Positions 23,029 through 32,552 of a stretch of 64,000 nucleotides of DNA are shown here, in pieces. Positions within the stretch are counted from its first letter, which is position 1. The number at the start of each line of letters is the position of its first letter. Location: NCBI GenBank assembly GCA_019022495.1, contig JAFEKR010000031.1, positions 558,001 through 622,000 of the forward strand, given 5' to 3'. A program made the translations under genes and the position numbers. The DNA is from Epichloe hybrida (lineage: Eukaryota > Ascomycota > Sordariomycetes > Hypocreales > Clavicipitaceae). The notes below the pieces were generated by a model. That model worked only from the letters and a program-made list of their open reading frames with translations. It did no database searches and was not told where the DNA came from.

Positions 23029-25008
23029 ATGCTCTGGTTTAAATCGATACCGCCTGCAATTCGTCTCGTGTTCCGTCGCAGACAATTGTCAGTCCAGATC
23101 GAATTATCGCGAACAAACCATCGCACTTTCCACGCGTCGTTGCGCCGCTGCGCCGCTGCCGTTACAATGCCTGCGAGGACATCCAAACGCAAGGCGAAGA
23201 GCCCACCCATCGTCGCCAATGACGCCAACGCGAAACGAGCCAGGACTACCAATGGCACTGGCCTGCGAGAACCACATCCTCTGGCAGGAGAAGCTGAGAG
23301 GCATGGTATTGTTCTTCGAAACTACTACCCGCCAGAAATGAGCAACGGCCGGGCTCGCGCGTACAACAATAATGAGCTTCCACGACCTATTGAGGATCTA
23401 GTTTCCGCATTAGAGGACACAGCTGACGATCGCAAGACGATTCAAGTAAAAGATGCCGTCGTCCATTGGTTCAAGATGGACTTGCGCTGTCACGATAACA
23501 GAGCTCTTGCTTTGGCCAGCGAAAAGGCAAAAGAAGCCGGAGTACCGCTCATATGCATGTACATCGTCAGCCCGCAAGACTTCGAGGCTCACCTGAGAGC
23601 CCCGATTCGCGTGGACTTCATGCTGAGAACTCTAGAAATTCTCAAGCAAGATCTAGCGAAGCTCGACATACCTTTATACGTCGAGACTGTGGAAAAGAGG
23701 AAGAAAGTCCCCGATAGGATCTTGGAGCTCCTGGAGCAGTGGGGAAGCCGGCATTTGTTCGCCAACATGGAATATGAGGTGGATGAGCTACGCCGAGAAT
23801 CAGCCATGGTTCGAGATCTATCCGAAAACGGTAAAGCATTTGAGGTTGTTCATGATACCTGCGTCGTCCCTCCTGGAGAGTTACAGAGTGGATCTGGAAA
23901 CCAATACGCCGTGTACACACCGTGGTATCGGACTTGGGTCGCTCACGTTCATGCCAATCTTGATCTACTTGAGCTTTTCGGGCCGCCACACAAGAATCCA
24001 AGTTCAGCAAGAAAGCATTTCAAAAATCTTTTTGAGTGCAGCATACCCGACGCTCCGCCCAACAAGCAGCTCGGAAAAGATGACAAGAAGAAATACGATT
24101 CCCTCTGGCCAGCTGGAGAGCATGCTGCCAGGGAGAGGCTACACAAATTCTGCGATGAGACGATCGGAAATTACAGTAACCGAAGAAACATCCCCTCTGA
24201 TGACGGCACGTCATGTCTTTCAGTTCATCTAGCAAGCGGAACTCTGAGCAGTCGTACGTGCGTGCGTACAGCACGAGATAGGAACAAGACAAAGCGGCTG
24301 GATGGTGGTAATGAAGGGATCCGGGTATGGGTCAGCGAAGTGGCTTGGCGTGATTTTTATAAGCACGTTCTCGTCCATTGGCCCTATGTCTGGTAAGTCA
24401 ATAATACACTCCCGGGCCCTTCTTCCTGACGAGACTTTTACTGACAAAAGCTCTCATTCAGCATGAACAAGCCCTTCAAGCCTGAATATTCCAACATAAG
24501 TTGGTCATACGATGAAGAACATTTCAAGGCATGGTGCAATGGTCGTACGGGCTTTCCGATCGTTGATGCGGCCATGCGCCAAGTTAAAAACGTTGGCTAC
24601 ATGCATAACCGTTGCCGCATGATTGTCGCGTCGTTCTTAGCCAAAGATCTTCTCATTGACTGGCGCAAAGGCGAACGCTACTTCATGGAGAACTTGATAG
24701 ATGGCGACTTCGCCAGCAACAACGGAGGCTGGGGTTTCAGTGCCAGCGTCGGAGTTGATCCACAGCCTTACTTCCGGATATTCAATCCGCTGTTACAAAG
24801 CGAAAAGTTCGACCCCGATGGCGAATATATTCGCAAATGGGTACCGGAATTGAAGGATCTCAATAACAAAGAGATCCATGATCCATATGGCCGTGGTGCT
24901 GGCAACAAAGCAAAGAAAAATGGCTATCCAGAGCCAATTGTCGATCATAAGGCTTGCAGAGATCGTGCACTGAGCGCATACAAAGAAGGCATTGCAAATG
25001 GCCTGTAG
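23029..25008 (+). CDS. PHR1: Cyclobutane pyrimidine dimer photolyase (class I)
   Basis: Flavoenzyme that uses blue or UV-A light to split cyclobutane pyrimidine dimers in DNA. Two exons, 23029-24392 and 24462-25008, give 636 residues from the first ATG, or 590 from the in-frame ATG at 23167. The N-terminal antenna-binding alpha/beta domain contains VVHWFKMDLRCHDNRAL. The FAD domain has LASGTLSSRTCVR, WRDFYKHVL, then across the intron WPYVCMNKPFKPEYSNISW, and the flavin-site motif GFPIVDAAMRQ...GYMHNRCRMIVASFLAKDLLIDW. The 69-nt intron is phase 2. The first 46 residues are Arg/Leu/Ser-rich without acidic residues in the first half, like a mitochondrial presequence. After the second ATG comes a basic TSKRKAK nuclear-type stretch. 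Dual targeting is therefore plausible. The usual Arg in TSRLS is Cys here. Confidence 0.95.
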
Positions 25009-25661
25009 GATAGAGACTGACCTCAACAGGGATCGTAGAAATCTGTCAGTAGAGAAATGACCTTAGTATATCTTGGCAATCTAAAGTGGGAAAGATGTAT
25101 TGAGAGAAGACATCATGTCACATGTTTGCGCCATGTCCGACCCGTATCTGTACCATGGTGCTAGACTCAAATCACCACGGCTTTTTGAAGGCCAGTAATT
25201 CAATTTGCGGCGCGAAGGCTATCGAAGTAGCCTTAGAATCCTCGGTCAAAGAGAGCTAGGTGACGGAGCACCAGGCCGAGGACACTTTACTAGCCGGAAT
25301 CACAAAGACAAAACATAATACGGAATGCACCAACTCTTGATATAATGTCATAACGGGACGTACGATCGGAGTCACAAAAAAAGGGTGAGTTTTTCTTGTG
25401 AATTGAGCTTGTCTCGAATTCGAGCCCAAACGCCTTTGCGAATTGGATGTGATATTTGCAGCCAACTCTAAGATCCACACGCAGGGTGTTCCTTCATGCC
25501 TGACCCAATCCGTCAGGAAATGCCAATAAGAATCTTCATGTTGCCATATTTTTTGTTTCGTGCTCTCCGTCTGTCGTCCCCCTTTATTCACCATTTGACT
25601 CGGAAATTTGCGCAACGCTTCCCTTTTACTCTCTTTGTCGTGAACGCGTAAGGTATCGATT
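25009..25661. other. Spacer between convergent photolyase and RPS21 genes
   Basis: Intergenic DNA between two 3' ends. I see no coding frame or repeat worth naming. Confidence 0.5.
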
Positions 25662-26007
25662 TTATCGCTGGGCGCTCCAGACGCTCTTCAACAGGCCGTC
25701 ACGCTGAGCGAGGCGGTTCATGGCGTCGTCAGACTCGCCCATGGCGCGGACGAATCCACACAGGGCGTAGACGTGGTTCTCTCCAGGAACGGCGTGACCT
25801 TGCTCGTCAACCTTGGCGATGGAGATTTGGACTGAGCCGTGGTCCTTGGCCTTGATAATGCGATTGGTGGCAGAGCACTTGCGGGGGACGTAGCTGCATT
25901 GAGGAAGCATCAAGTTAGCAATTTGGGAGCCTTGGGGATTTTATGAAGTAGCATGATTATCGTTGGAAGTCATACAGGTCCACGATTTCGCCACGGTCGT
26001 TCTCCAT
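25662..26007 (-). CDS. RPS21: 40S ribosomal protein S21 (eS21)
   Basis: Small-subunit ribosomal protein, eS21 family, cytosolic. Two exons, 25976-26007 and 25662-25893, encode exactly 87 residues, the family length. It starts [20 protein letters not shown], continues [19 protein letters not shown] and [18 protein letters not shown], and ends [10 protein letters not shown]. The 82-nt intron (25894-25975) has GTATGA and GCAG ends and splits the leucine codon of VDLY. It is divergent from SLX4 across a 412-bp region. Nothing is unusual. Confidence 0.96.
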
Positions 26008-26419
26008 TGTGTCGGGGTGTTTTTTTTTTTCCGGAGTTGGATTGAAGGAGTTGTCCGGCGTTGATGTGGTAGCCAAAATATCGCTTGCAGAATACCCTAC
26101 AAATTTGACATAGCTCAATAATTTTGTGGCGGGGAGGGCTCCCTGTGCGTCATGTGATGTATCACCTGATGTCGTGCTGGTTTCGTGTAGGTGGCCCGCC
26201 CCTCCACGGATGTATCGTGGCACTGGCTGACGCGCGGGGGCGATTGGCCACCTCTTTCTTGATACACGCCGCACCGTGTTTCGGCGTATGCCTTCAAAGT
26301 TTACTGGATCGGCGCGCTAGAGTTTGTTCTTGTCGCAAAAGGCCTCGATTTAAACCATTCTGCTGCTCTCTAGGGTCCTGAGATGCGCTTTGCGCACTCA
26401 GACCCGACTCTATGGGACG
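26008..26419. promoter_or_regulatory. Shared divergent promoter of RPS21 and SLX4
   Basis: A 412-bp region serves two oppositely read genes. It carries a T/C homopolymer run near the RPS21 start (about 26019-26031). No specific factor site can be assigned with confidence. Confidence 0.45.
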
Positions 26420-28951
26420 ATGCCTTCTCCCGATGCATTCTTATCATCCCCTGCACGCAGGTCGAAACAGTACATTGATCCGTCCTCTTCTCCGGACTTG
26501 CCATCCATCCAGGACATTCTTCTTCAAAATTCAAGGCGGCCTGCCATAAAGAGCGGTAGCAAGGCGGCATCGATTCCCGACACTGCGACTTCCACGTTTA
26601 CTAGTGCTCGCGACCTGTGGAAGTCGGCGCAAGCTGCCGAAGTCAATCAGATCAGCCCCTCACAAGCACCGGATCAACTCATCGTAATTGACGATAACGA
26701 TACAGCAACAGATTCCATTGAACCTACTTCAAAAGGCAAGACTCTGCCCCGTAGGCAATCTGGTCCACAACAGTTTCAAATAGAGGAGGCAGCACCCACG
26801 ACCCTACACCCATGGAAAAGATTCAAGCCCAAGACGCCCGAAAAAGATGCAATCAAAACTTCCGAAAATTCAGATTCAGGGTGCTTGAACGTGATGCCTC
26901 TAGCTGCGGATACAAGCCTCGCCGATGATGCAAACCGCGCATCTTCACCAATGCAGGAATCGTTACTGTCAGCACAACCTGGGGTCATAATATGGGACCC
27001 AGAAGAGCCCCTTCAACTAGAACTTGCTATGGTACGCAGAAAAGATTGGACTCCTCCTCCTAAACAGACGAAAACATGTGTCGAAGTCGGCGAGTCTCCA
27101 GCAGCAGCCGAACCAACCGAATTGGAAGACGGCGAGAATACGAACTCTTTCGAGACCCTTCTCGCTACTTACAAGTGTGATGATGGCGCTGTCGATGAAG
27201 CCGCATCGCATCAGAGTGATGGCTCGGCATCGAAGAAAAGGAAGTTGTTGGGTGTCCAATACGATGAAGCACTTCTGGCACCAGCAATTCCTACGACAAG
27301 AATCGTTGCTAAGACAAAGGCGCCTCGAAAGAGACCAAGGACCATAACTGCCATCGCCACGGCTGCTTATAAGCAGGCGACCCAAGTTGAAAGTGCGAAA
27401 GTTGCCCAGAACACGAACGATGCGTCAATACCAAATCTACCTCAAACGGGACAAAATAAAGCGAAAGTGAAGCCTCGGAAGCGGCCTACCAAATCAAAGA
27501 AGAGAATTGAACCGCCAAAACCCATATTACTCTCTCCTGAAACTGCCCTAAAGCAAGTTGCGCAGCAGGATTTCGTCTTCGGGACCTCGAGTCAGTTGGC
27601 GGGAGAACAGTCGCCAACATTCCTAAGAGATTTACAAAGAGCCATGAAATCTTCGAATCAACTAGACCAAGTTGACCTTACCACACCTTTGAACAGTGAT
27701 TCCATTGAGCCACTAGAGTGTCGACCAAAACTATGGGATGCCGCAGCTCGAGACGCAGATGGAGACTTGTTCGATGTAGAGGTCATTAACCTTACAGAGG
27801 GTGATTCTTGTCCAGCACAAACGCTTGGCGACCCATTTGGATATTTCAAGGGTGACATTAGTCTCAGCCCACAACTTCCCAGCGCCAAAAACAGCGTCAA
27901 AGCTTCAAAAGACGGTGATGAGTTTACCGATCTTTCAGATATACTCCCTGCCGGTTCAAAGACCCTTCTTCCCGCGCCCGAGATAAATATGTCTCGCTCC
28001 CGGTCGCTTTCACTCGAATGTCAGGGAGAGCCTCGACCCCAAGCTAGTGTGAAACTTACGGCAACGTCGACCTCGACACCAGATGCACATCATCTCCCGC
28101 GACCAGCCTTCGAAAATTACACGGATACACAACTTTCCAAAGAGGTTTCTCGGTACGGCTTCAAGCCGATAAAAAGACGATCTGCGATGATCACTCTTCT
28201 AGATCAATGCTGGCAGAAAAGTATTGGTTCCAGTGGACATCATGTCAGAATGAAGTCTACCGTTGCCACGGCGTCAAAGTCGACAACCTCGTCACCTACA
28301 AAGCGACCCCGAGGCCGGCCACGGAAAGGCTCCACAGATGAAAGTCCAGTACAGGATCCCCCACCGTCTGCGCAGGTACCAGAAACGCCGAAGCGACCTC
28401 GCGGACGACCCAGAAAGAGTACAGAGGCAAGTCCAAGCGTGCCCAAAGTCTCCGAAAGGGCAGCGCCGAAGCCGTTGGATAAGAGGAGGAAGGCGACGTC
28501 TCAAAACTCCCAGGTGGCAAAGGTGATTGAGATAGCGGATTCCGAATCAGACTTGGCCAGTAGCCTCAACTCATCTCCATCGCCGTCTTCCTCAATTTCC
28601 TCTTCGCCTCAACAGGTCGACTTGACAATGTCGCTTGGCGAAGATACCGAGCTTTCCCTTGCCATGGCATCCACGGATTCAGAGAGTCACTTGTTTGATT
28701 ACATCACGAGGGCAGTCACAACGGCGCCTCGAACCACTGTCGCCGCTGAGCCGTCATGGCACGAGAAGATACTTCTATATGATCCAATCGTGCTGGAGGA
28801 CTTTGCTACCTGGTTGAACAGCGGACAGCTCACTCGGGTTGGTTTCGATGAGGAGATTAACCCTGTCGATGTCAAAAAATGGTGCGAAACTAAAAGCATA
28901 TGCTGTTTGTGGAAGGTGAACCTGAGGGGGAAAGAACGGGAGCGGTACTGA
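26420..28951 (+). CDS. SLX4: Structure-specific endonuclease subunit SLX4
   Basis: Slx4 is the scaffold and activating partner of the Slx1 nuclease, which cuts branched DNA during repair and replication-fork rescue in the nucleus. It is a single exon of 843 residues. The ATG at 26420 starts MPSPDAFLSSPARRSKQYID, the usual kind of fungal Slx4 N-terminus; the open frame extends slightly upstream but only through a TTG. Long disordered regions carry basic nuclear-signal stretches (APRKRPRT, KPRKRPTKSKKR). Two AT-hook motifs, each RPRGRPRK, lie just after the conserved MITLLDQCWQK helix region. The C-terminal domain that binds Slx1 is present (EKILLYDPIVLEDFATWLNS ... PVDVKKWCETKSICCLWK). Neighbouring NEJ1 and PHR1 are also DNA-repair genes. 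Confidence 0.9.
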   Translation: MPSPDAFLSSPARRSKQYIDPSSSPDLPSIQDILLQNSRRPAIKSGSKAASIPDTATSTFTSARDLWKSAQAAEVNQISPSQAPDQLIVIDDNDTATDSIEPTSKGKTLPRRQSGPQQFQIEEAAPTTLHPWKRFKPKTPEKDAIKTSENSDSGCLNVMPLAADTSLADDANRASSPMQESLLSAQPGVIIWDPEEPLQLELAMVRRKDWTPPPKQTKTCVEVGESPAAAEPTELEDGENTNSFETLLATYKCDDGAVDEAASHQSDGSASKKRKLLGVQYDEALLAPAIPTTRIVAKTKAPRKRPRTITAIATAAYKQATQVESAKVAQNTNDASIPNLPQTGQNKAKVKPRKRPTKSKKRIEPPKPILLSPETALKQVAQQDFVFGTSSQLAGEQSPTFLRDLQRAMKSSNQLDQVDLTTPLNSDSIEPLECRPKLWDAAARDADGDLFDVEVINLTEGDSCPAQTLGDPFGYFKGDISLSPQLPSAKNSVKASKDGDEFTDLSDILPAGSKTLLPAPEINMSRSRSLSLECQGEPRPQASVKLTATSTSTPDAHHLPRPAFENYTDTQLSKEVSRYGFKPIKRRSAMITLLDQCWQKSIGSSGHHVRMKSTVATASKSTTSSPTKRPRGRPRKGSTDESPVQDPPPSAQVPETPKRPRGRPRKSTEASPSVPKVSERAAPKPLDKRRKATSQNSQVAKVIEIADSESDLASSLNSSPSPSSSISSSPQQVDLTMSLGEDTELSLAMASTDSESHLFDYITRAVTTAPRTTVAAEPSWHEKILLYDPIVLEDFATWLNSGQLTRVGFDEEINPVDVKKWCETKSICCLWKVNLRGKERERY

Positions 28952-29472
28952 GTGACTGACTGTACGACATGGGGCATGGACTACGCAGTGACGACGAGAC
29001 GACATATTCCGATATACATTCTTGTGCGCTGTGACTGTAACACTAGTATTCTTGTCATCATTACTGAATCTTCTGGACGCCATGACTGACATTAATATGA
29101 TCAATATGCAAATCATGTCACTCGTCCATGGTTGGATGTGCTTCATCTGCCCTCAGCGGCACATGGGTCGGTATACCCGGGCTATTCCCCTAGGCTAGTC
29201 GGCGTCTCCACGTCCCAGTCCCGGGCAAAGCAGAAATCGGCTCAATTAGTCGGCGTGGTCACTTCAAGCAAGTCTGACTCTAGGCCCATGACCCCATGAC
29301 TTGGCCACTGCATCACACCTGGAGGCAACGTGCCCGTTGTGTTATCCTCGGCCCCACGAGGAACAGCCCAAGCATCACCACCGTCGTGCTCGCACTCGCG
29401 CTCCACCAACACCGCCAACACAACCACCACAGCGCACGACACGCCAGATCACGACGCAAGCCCAGTCTCGAG
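28952..29472. other. Spacer between SLX4 and the Nudix gene
   Basis: Contains the 3' flank of SLX4 and the upstream region of the Nudix gene. The Nudix frame stays open upstream as far as an ATG at 29296. No other coding signal is seen. Confidence 0.45.
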
Positions 29473-30732
29473 ATGGCGTCTTCGAAACGCGAAGCCAGCT
29501 CTAGCCCCAGCTCTAGCCCCAGCTCCAAACGAGAAGTGCAGGACCCGCGTCCCAGCTCGTCTGTTCTTCTCCTCTCCGCCACCAACGAGGTCCTGCTGCT
29601 GCACCGGGTCAAGACGTCGACGTCGTTTGCGTCGGCCCTCGTCTTCCCCGGGGGCAACCTCGACCCGTTCCATGACGGCCGGGTTCCTGCGCCGGGGAGC
29701 CCGGAAAGACATCGGGACGGTCCGGCGTACCGCATGGGCGCCATCAGAGAGACGTTTGAGGAGACGGGGATTCTGCTGGCGACCCGGGATGGGGCGCTGG
29801 TGAATCTGTCCGTCGAGGACAAGGACGAGGCGAGGAGGAACATTCACAACAACAGGGTTCGGTTCGGGGATTTCTTAGAATCAATCGGGGCTGTTGCTGA
29901 CACGGGTGCGTGTATACTACTGAACTGACTGACTGACTGACTGCCGCAGGGCTTCCTTTTTTCTCTCTCTCTGTCGCTCTCTCACATTTTTTCTCTTCTT
30001 CAACTGCTAACCCGTGTTTAAAAAAAAGCCGGCCTCATGCCCTTCACCCGCTGGATCACACCGACCAATGTCCCCTTGAATATGCCCAGGCGGTTCACGA
30101 CCCAGATGTACATCTACCTCCTCCCCCCCGTCCCCGTCCCCGTCCCCGTCTCCGGTTCCGGTTCCGGTTCCGGAAACTCGGTGGTCCCCTCGGAGATGCT
30201 CATCCCCTCGCCGGACGGGGGCATCGAGCACACGGCGGCGCAGTTCGCGCCGGCGCAATCCTTCCTCGCCAGGGCCGCGGAGAACTCCATCATCCTGTTC
30301 CCCCCGCAGACCTACCTGCTGACGCTGCTTGGCCGGCTCCTCACGGGGTCGACGACCGATGTCGAAGCAGGGCCGCTGCACTACGTGGGCCAGCGGAGGA
30401 GGCTGGTGTCGTTCCTGGGGAGCAAGGTCACTGCGGACACGGAACGGGGCAGGCAGCATGCTACGGCGAGGATCCCGTGGGCAGACAAAGTCATCTGTCC
30501 GTACAAGCTTCTGGTTCGGGAGCAGGACGGCAGGGTGGTGATGGCGCTGGACAAGCCGGGGCCTGAGCTGGAGGGGAGCGGCAGGGGCGGCGATTGGGAA
30601 CGCGTCGCGCTCGTCAAGTTTGGTGGGAGGGGTCCGTCGGATGTGGAGATTAGGTTGAGGGAGGACGAGGTTTTGGAGGCGCAGAGGAGGAGGAGGAGGA
30701 GGAGGAGTGAGACCAACAACAACAAGCTGTAG
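29473..30732 (+). CDS. Nudix hydrolase (NUDT19-like)
   Basis: Nudix enzymes cleave nucleoside diphosphates linked to another group; the mammalian NUDT19 relative acts on coenzyme A esters. Two exons, 29473-29905 and 30029-30732, encode 378 residues. LVFPGGNLDPFHD near residues 56-68 and the Nudix box around 89-101 (GAIRETFEETGIL) supply the metal-binding glutamates. Exon 2 begins with AGLMPFTRWITP, the typical NUDT19 motif, which confirms the 123-nt intron. In-frame expansions are present: a PV dipeptide run from a GTCCCC repeat, an SG run from a GGTTCC repeat, and a poly-Arg run near the C-terminus. The frame is open to an upstream ATG at 29296; 29473 is preferred because homology starts after it. 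Substrate is not certain. Confidence 0.87.
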
Positions 30733-31231
30733 GAAAGTCGACTTGTGCACGGAAGTACATACGTACATACATAGATGGGATTGGCACGTTTGTTGGGTGC
30801 ATCGGACTTGGTTTTGGTGGGAGACGCAGCCGATTGGCTCGTGGGACTTGGTTGATCGGGGAATTCCTGACGTGTGACGGGAAGACACAGGAAATCTTGG
30901 TAAGTGCAGGGGGTGGGGGTTGGTTGAGAGCGTTTGAGCAAGTTTCCTGCACGGCATGCATCATCGTTGGGAGGGGGACTGTGAGAGGGCATTATTGCGT
31001 TCATGTACACGATAGGAAAGCACAAGCGGACTGCAGAATAAAAATAGCCACAATTCATCCCCGATCCCGGACTCGGTGCAAGCACACCCATTCAACTACT
31101 TGTTGGTTTCATCGTTCGCGGGGTAATATAAGACGGCGACTTTTGCGCCGAGTCTCGCCTGCACCTCTTTTCTTCTTCTCTCAGGTCTTCATCTCATCTT
31201 GCTTGAGCACTCTCTCATCTGACCCGAAACC
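30733..31231. other. Spacer and promoter of the BIM1-like gene
   Basis: Non-coding. A TATA-like element lies at 31124-31132, followed by a pyrimidine-rich leader up to the ATG at 31232. No other signal is seen. Confidence 0.5.
31124..31132 (+). promoter_or_regulatory. Probable TATA box of the BIM1-like gene
   Basis: TAATATAAG sits about 100 bp before the start codon, and the stretch after it is C/T-rich, as in strongly expressed fungal genes. The assignment rests on position and sequence only. Confidence 0.45.
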
Positions 31232-31932
31232 ATGCTCTCCAACAAGCTCGTCCTCGCCCTGGCATCCGCCCGCGTCGCGGTCGCCCACTTCGGCCTCACG
31301 TACCCGCTCTGGCGATTCGATACCCTCTCGGAAGCAGGCGAGGCCAAGTACAGCCAGTGGACGTATCCCTGTAAGTGGCACGGCGCACGTCTTCTGCTTC
31401 TTCTTCCTCTCTCTTTTCTGAACTTGCAACAGGCGCCGGTGTCGCCTACAAAACTGGCAATGTGACGGATTGGCCCATCGGCGGCGGTTCTCTCCGGCTC
31501 GACCTCCACCACGCCTGGACCTACGTCTTCGTCAACCTGGCGCTGGGCGAGAATGCGACCAACTTCAACGTTTCCCTGACCCCCGAGTTCTGGAACGTCT
31601 CCGGCAAGGGAACGCTCTGCGTGGACAAGCTCCCCGTCCCCATTGACGTGCGCGACGGCGCGCTGGCCTCTCTCCAGGTCGTCACCGTGGGCGAGAGCGG
31701 CTCCGCGCTGTACAACTGCGCCGACATCCGGTTCAGGAGGGATGCCAAGGGCCCCGGCGACTGCGCGAGCTCAAAGGGCCTGGTGTATCAGAAGGTCAAG
31801 CAGCAGAGCGGCGATGGGGGCGCGGCCGGAAACTCGTCCACCAACGGGACCGCGGGCAACGCCATGGGTGCCAACATGGTGGCATTGCTGACGGCCGCGG
31901 GATTGGCGTCTGGGTTTGCATTGGGCCTATGA
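31232..31932 (+). CDS. BIM1-like (X325) GPI-anchored copper-binding protein
   Basis: The X325/BIM1 family is related in fold to lytic polysaccharide monooxygenases but binds copper for acquisition at the fungal cell surface rather than cutting polysaccharide. Two exons, 31232-31370 and 31433-31932, encode 212 residues. A signal peptide (residues 1-18, ending ARVAVA) leaves His19 as the mature N-terminus, the residue that forms the copper histidine brace. The family start HFGLTYPLWRFDT and WTYPCAGVAYKTGNVTDWPIGGG are clear. Several N-glycosylation sites follow. The C-terminus has a Ser/Gly/Asn linker and a hydrophobic tail (MVALLTAAGLASGFALGL) typical of GPI addition. The intron is 62 nt. Confidence 0.9.
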
Positions 31933-32552
31933 GGCAGGGCGCTTCTATTCGCTTCTATTCGCTTCTGTGGGAGACAAAAGCACCGCCGGATCCTGGAGAG
32001 AAAAGTGTCCCAAGACGATTTTTTTCATAATGATGAGATAAGAGTTCTAATAATTTCATGAGCGAACATTGAGTACAATGCCACGCTTAGGCTAAATGTG
32101 CGGTTGCATGTGTCAAATGTAGCGTCGTGTACATATATATGCATGGATGAATGATTTGTGAACAGGAAAAAAAAATAAAAGTAAATAACAGAACACACAG
32201 GGTCGATATATGCGAAAGGGTATAGGAAACTAAATCAGCGTGGTAAATAAATTGCTTCGCCCTGCGCAGCAGTTGTTAGTTAGTCGGGGGAGAGAGAATT
32301 GGCGTAGTAGGGTCGATGCTCGCTCGACTTACCAACTTCCAAATCGTGAAACTCGTCTTGGGCAACGGCCCGCAGACAGACCTCGCTCCGTCAAAAGACA
32401 ACCGACTCTGCGCCCGCTGAGTGATGAAATTCCCGAAATCAGAGTATATAACCCATTATTTGAACAAGGAAACAAAAGCTGCGCCAATGATGTGCACGAC
32501 AAAGCAAATGATGAGCGCTGTCCAATAAACACAACGCCAGAGATTGGTGAGG
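31933..32552. other. Spacer between convergent BIM1-like and kinase genes
   Basis: A/T-richer 3' flanks of two convergent genes. No coding frame is credible. Confidence 0.5.

Noticed and set aside
30007..30957. 316-codon minus-strand frame opposite Nudix exon 2
   Set aside because: Arg/Pro/His-rich shadow of a GC-rich coding exon; the plus strand carries a clear Nudix protein.
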